Origin: Harmothoe impar
Taxonomy: Eukaryota > Annelida > Polychaeta > Phyllodocida > Polynoidae
NCBI GenBank assembly: GCA_947462335.1
Contig: OX381719.1
Span: 67,631,534 to 67,695,533, forward strand
Length of the DNA: 64,000 nucleotides
Direction: 5' to 3'
Within the stretch, counting starts at the first letter, position 1. Every line of letters starts with the position of its first letter. The translations under genes and the position numbers were made by a program. Positions 63,301-64,000 of the stretch are shown here, piece after piece. The notes beneath the pieces are model-generated. The model saw only the letters and a program-made list of their open reading frames with translations, was not told the DNA's origin and did not search any database.

Positions 63301-64000
63301 TCTGTGACGAGAGAGACGTGCAAACCGCCTTTCGCCGTCAGGTGTAGGTTGACTTTACCTTGGGCGGCCAGAGTTCTGGAAGGCGGTCTGATCAGAGTAA
63401 CGCGTCTTCTCAACTTCCGCCCCGGCACTTGACGCGACGCGGTGTAAACCGCTATTTGTACGTCAAACAAGCTCTCTAACGCGGGTAAGTCGCGGATGTT
63501 CAGACCCGGAAAGGATTCAGGTGTGGCAGCGGGACAGAACTGACGTAACAAATCTGAAGCGCGCTTGCTGGTGTTGTATAAGTGAAAGGAAATGCAGCGG
63601 AAGATGCAGAGGTTGTCCTTGTTGGGAAAATCTAACACGCAGCTTCTCTTTCCAACTCGACCGGCCTGAGTGATCCTACCGCCTATGGGGAATTCCCCCG
63701 GTCCCATGTAAACGCAAATGTTCAAATTGGTAGGAAAAAGAAAGTGCCACTTGGTGTCAGCGTCGCAAAGTTTCCGTACTTCCTCGCAAGCGACGGTGTT
63801 TTCCATCTTTGAGAGGAGCTCTTCCAAAGTTTCTGAATTAGTTATAGTAGGGAGCGGTTGTATGAGAGTTGCGTTGTTCTGGGAGGCGTGAAAGTAGCAC
63901 AGTTTGCTCTTGTCTTCTCTGTGTTGTAAGAGTAAGCCTACCGAGAAACCCACTTTGTATCTGAATCTTTGTGTCAAGTGAATGCAACGCATAGTATCTA
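60315..64000 (-). pseudogene. E2 protein-primed DNA polymerase B, one nonsense codon
   Basis: One frame covers 64000 to 60315 (about 1228 codons, N-terminus outside the window), broken only by a TAA at 62822-62820, where E1 has TTA. N-part: a Cys-rich FPNKDNLCIFRC block with OTU-protease-like spacing, a CCKCKAAF...KRHRN zinc finger, exonuclease FDFEAFF (about 63060-63080) and GFNSGRYDLNL. C-part: LGLDANSLYL (about 61930-61958), KLMGNATYGKT (about 61018-61047) and CQMDTDSLYM (about 60724-60750), the three palm motifs of family B. The type fits Polinton/adintovirus polymerases that copy linear DNA from a terminal protein. Catalytic residues are intact. Confidence 0.9.

Larger units (their letters stand above)
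59544..64000 (-). mobile_element. Polinton E2 (one end and polymerase; continues past the window)
   Basis: The tip AGTAGTATAGTATGTATCGG at 59544 is the same as in E1. Then come the enhancer-like end, an AT-rich spacer and the DNA polymerase on the minus strand. The end and the AT-rich spacer correspond to the right end of E1 inverted in gene order but carry the left-type motif array. This is the least damaged copy here. Confidence 0.88.

Overview
This window reads as repeat-dense intergenic DNA from an invertebrate metazoan, probably marine. I cannot name the species. I found no intact single-copy host gene. Almost everything recognisable belongs to mobile elements: CR1/Jockey-like LINEs, a Ty3/gypsy family with 437-bp LTRs, Polinton/Maverick-type self-synthesising elements (adintovirus-like), a large fold-back transposon, MITEs and many minisatellites.

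Layout. 1-2640 holds 3' parts of two LINEs. 2640-3270 is a palindromic AT-rich satellite. 3.3-6.2 kb holds debris, including a histone-type 3' stem-loop behind a broken small reading frame and one end of a Polinton. 6.2-11.8 kb holds minisatellites around a candidate DNA transposon with inverted arms and a broken gene of a multicopy family. 13.0-15.8 kb is a LINE with endonuclease and reverse transcriptase. 16857-26036 is a complete-ended Polinton derivative (E1) with the 6-bp target duplication AATCAA. 26.0-28.7 kb holds a solo LTR and tandem repeats. 28748-40280 is a full-length Ty3/gypsy element on the minus strand (gypsy 1), inserted into a minisatellite. 41458-42771 is a broken Polinton polymerase. 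42772-57535 is a second gypsy copy on the plus strand (gypsy 2), itself interrupted by a 6.3-kb fold-back element (43206-49548) that carries nested MITEs. 57535-59543 holds a Polinton packaging-ATPase fragment and an alanine-rich gene. 59544 to the window end is another Polinton (E2) whose polymerase frame is open except for one stop codon.

The most interesting system is the Polinton family. E1 carries, behind a TATA promoter with a duplicated upstream segment, an alanine-rich reading frame followed by two tandem Death-domain-like segments. These suggest a role in apoptosis or innate signalling. Its protein-primed DNA polymerase is dead: the catalytic centre is missing and its place is taken by a 2.2-kb segment with an unrecognised 283-residue gene. 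The terminal repeats are dense arrays of E-box, ETS, CRE and CCAAT-like sites, with CArG boxes at one end, which resembles a viral enhancer. The same family appears four times here (5.5-6.2 kb, E1, the split remnant, E2). E1 and E2 ends look about 98% alike by eye, so the family was active recently.

Nesting gives a relative order: the Polinton remnant is older than gypsy 2, gypsy 2 is older than the fold-back element inside it, and a Mutator-like MITE is younger than or carried by the fold-back element. All family calls come from motifs read by eye. No database search was possible.
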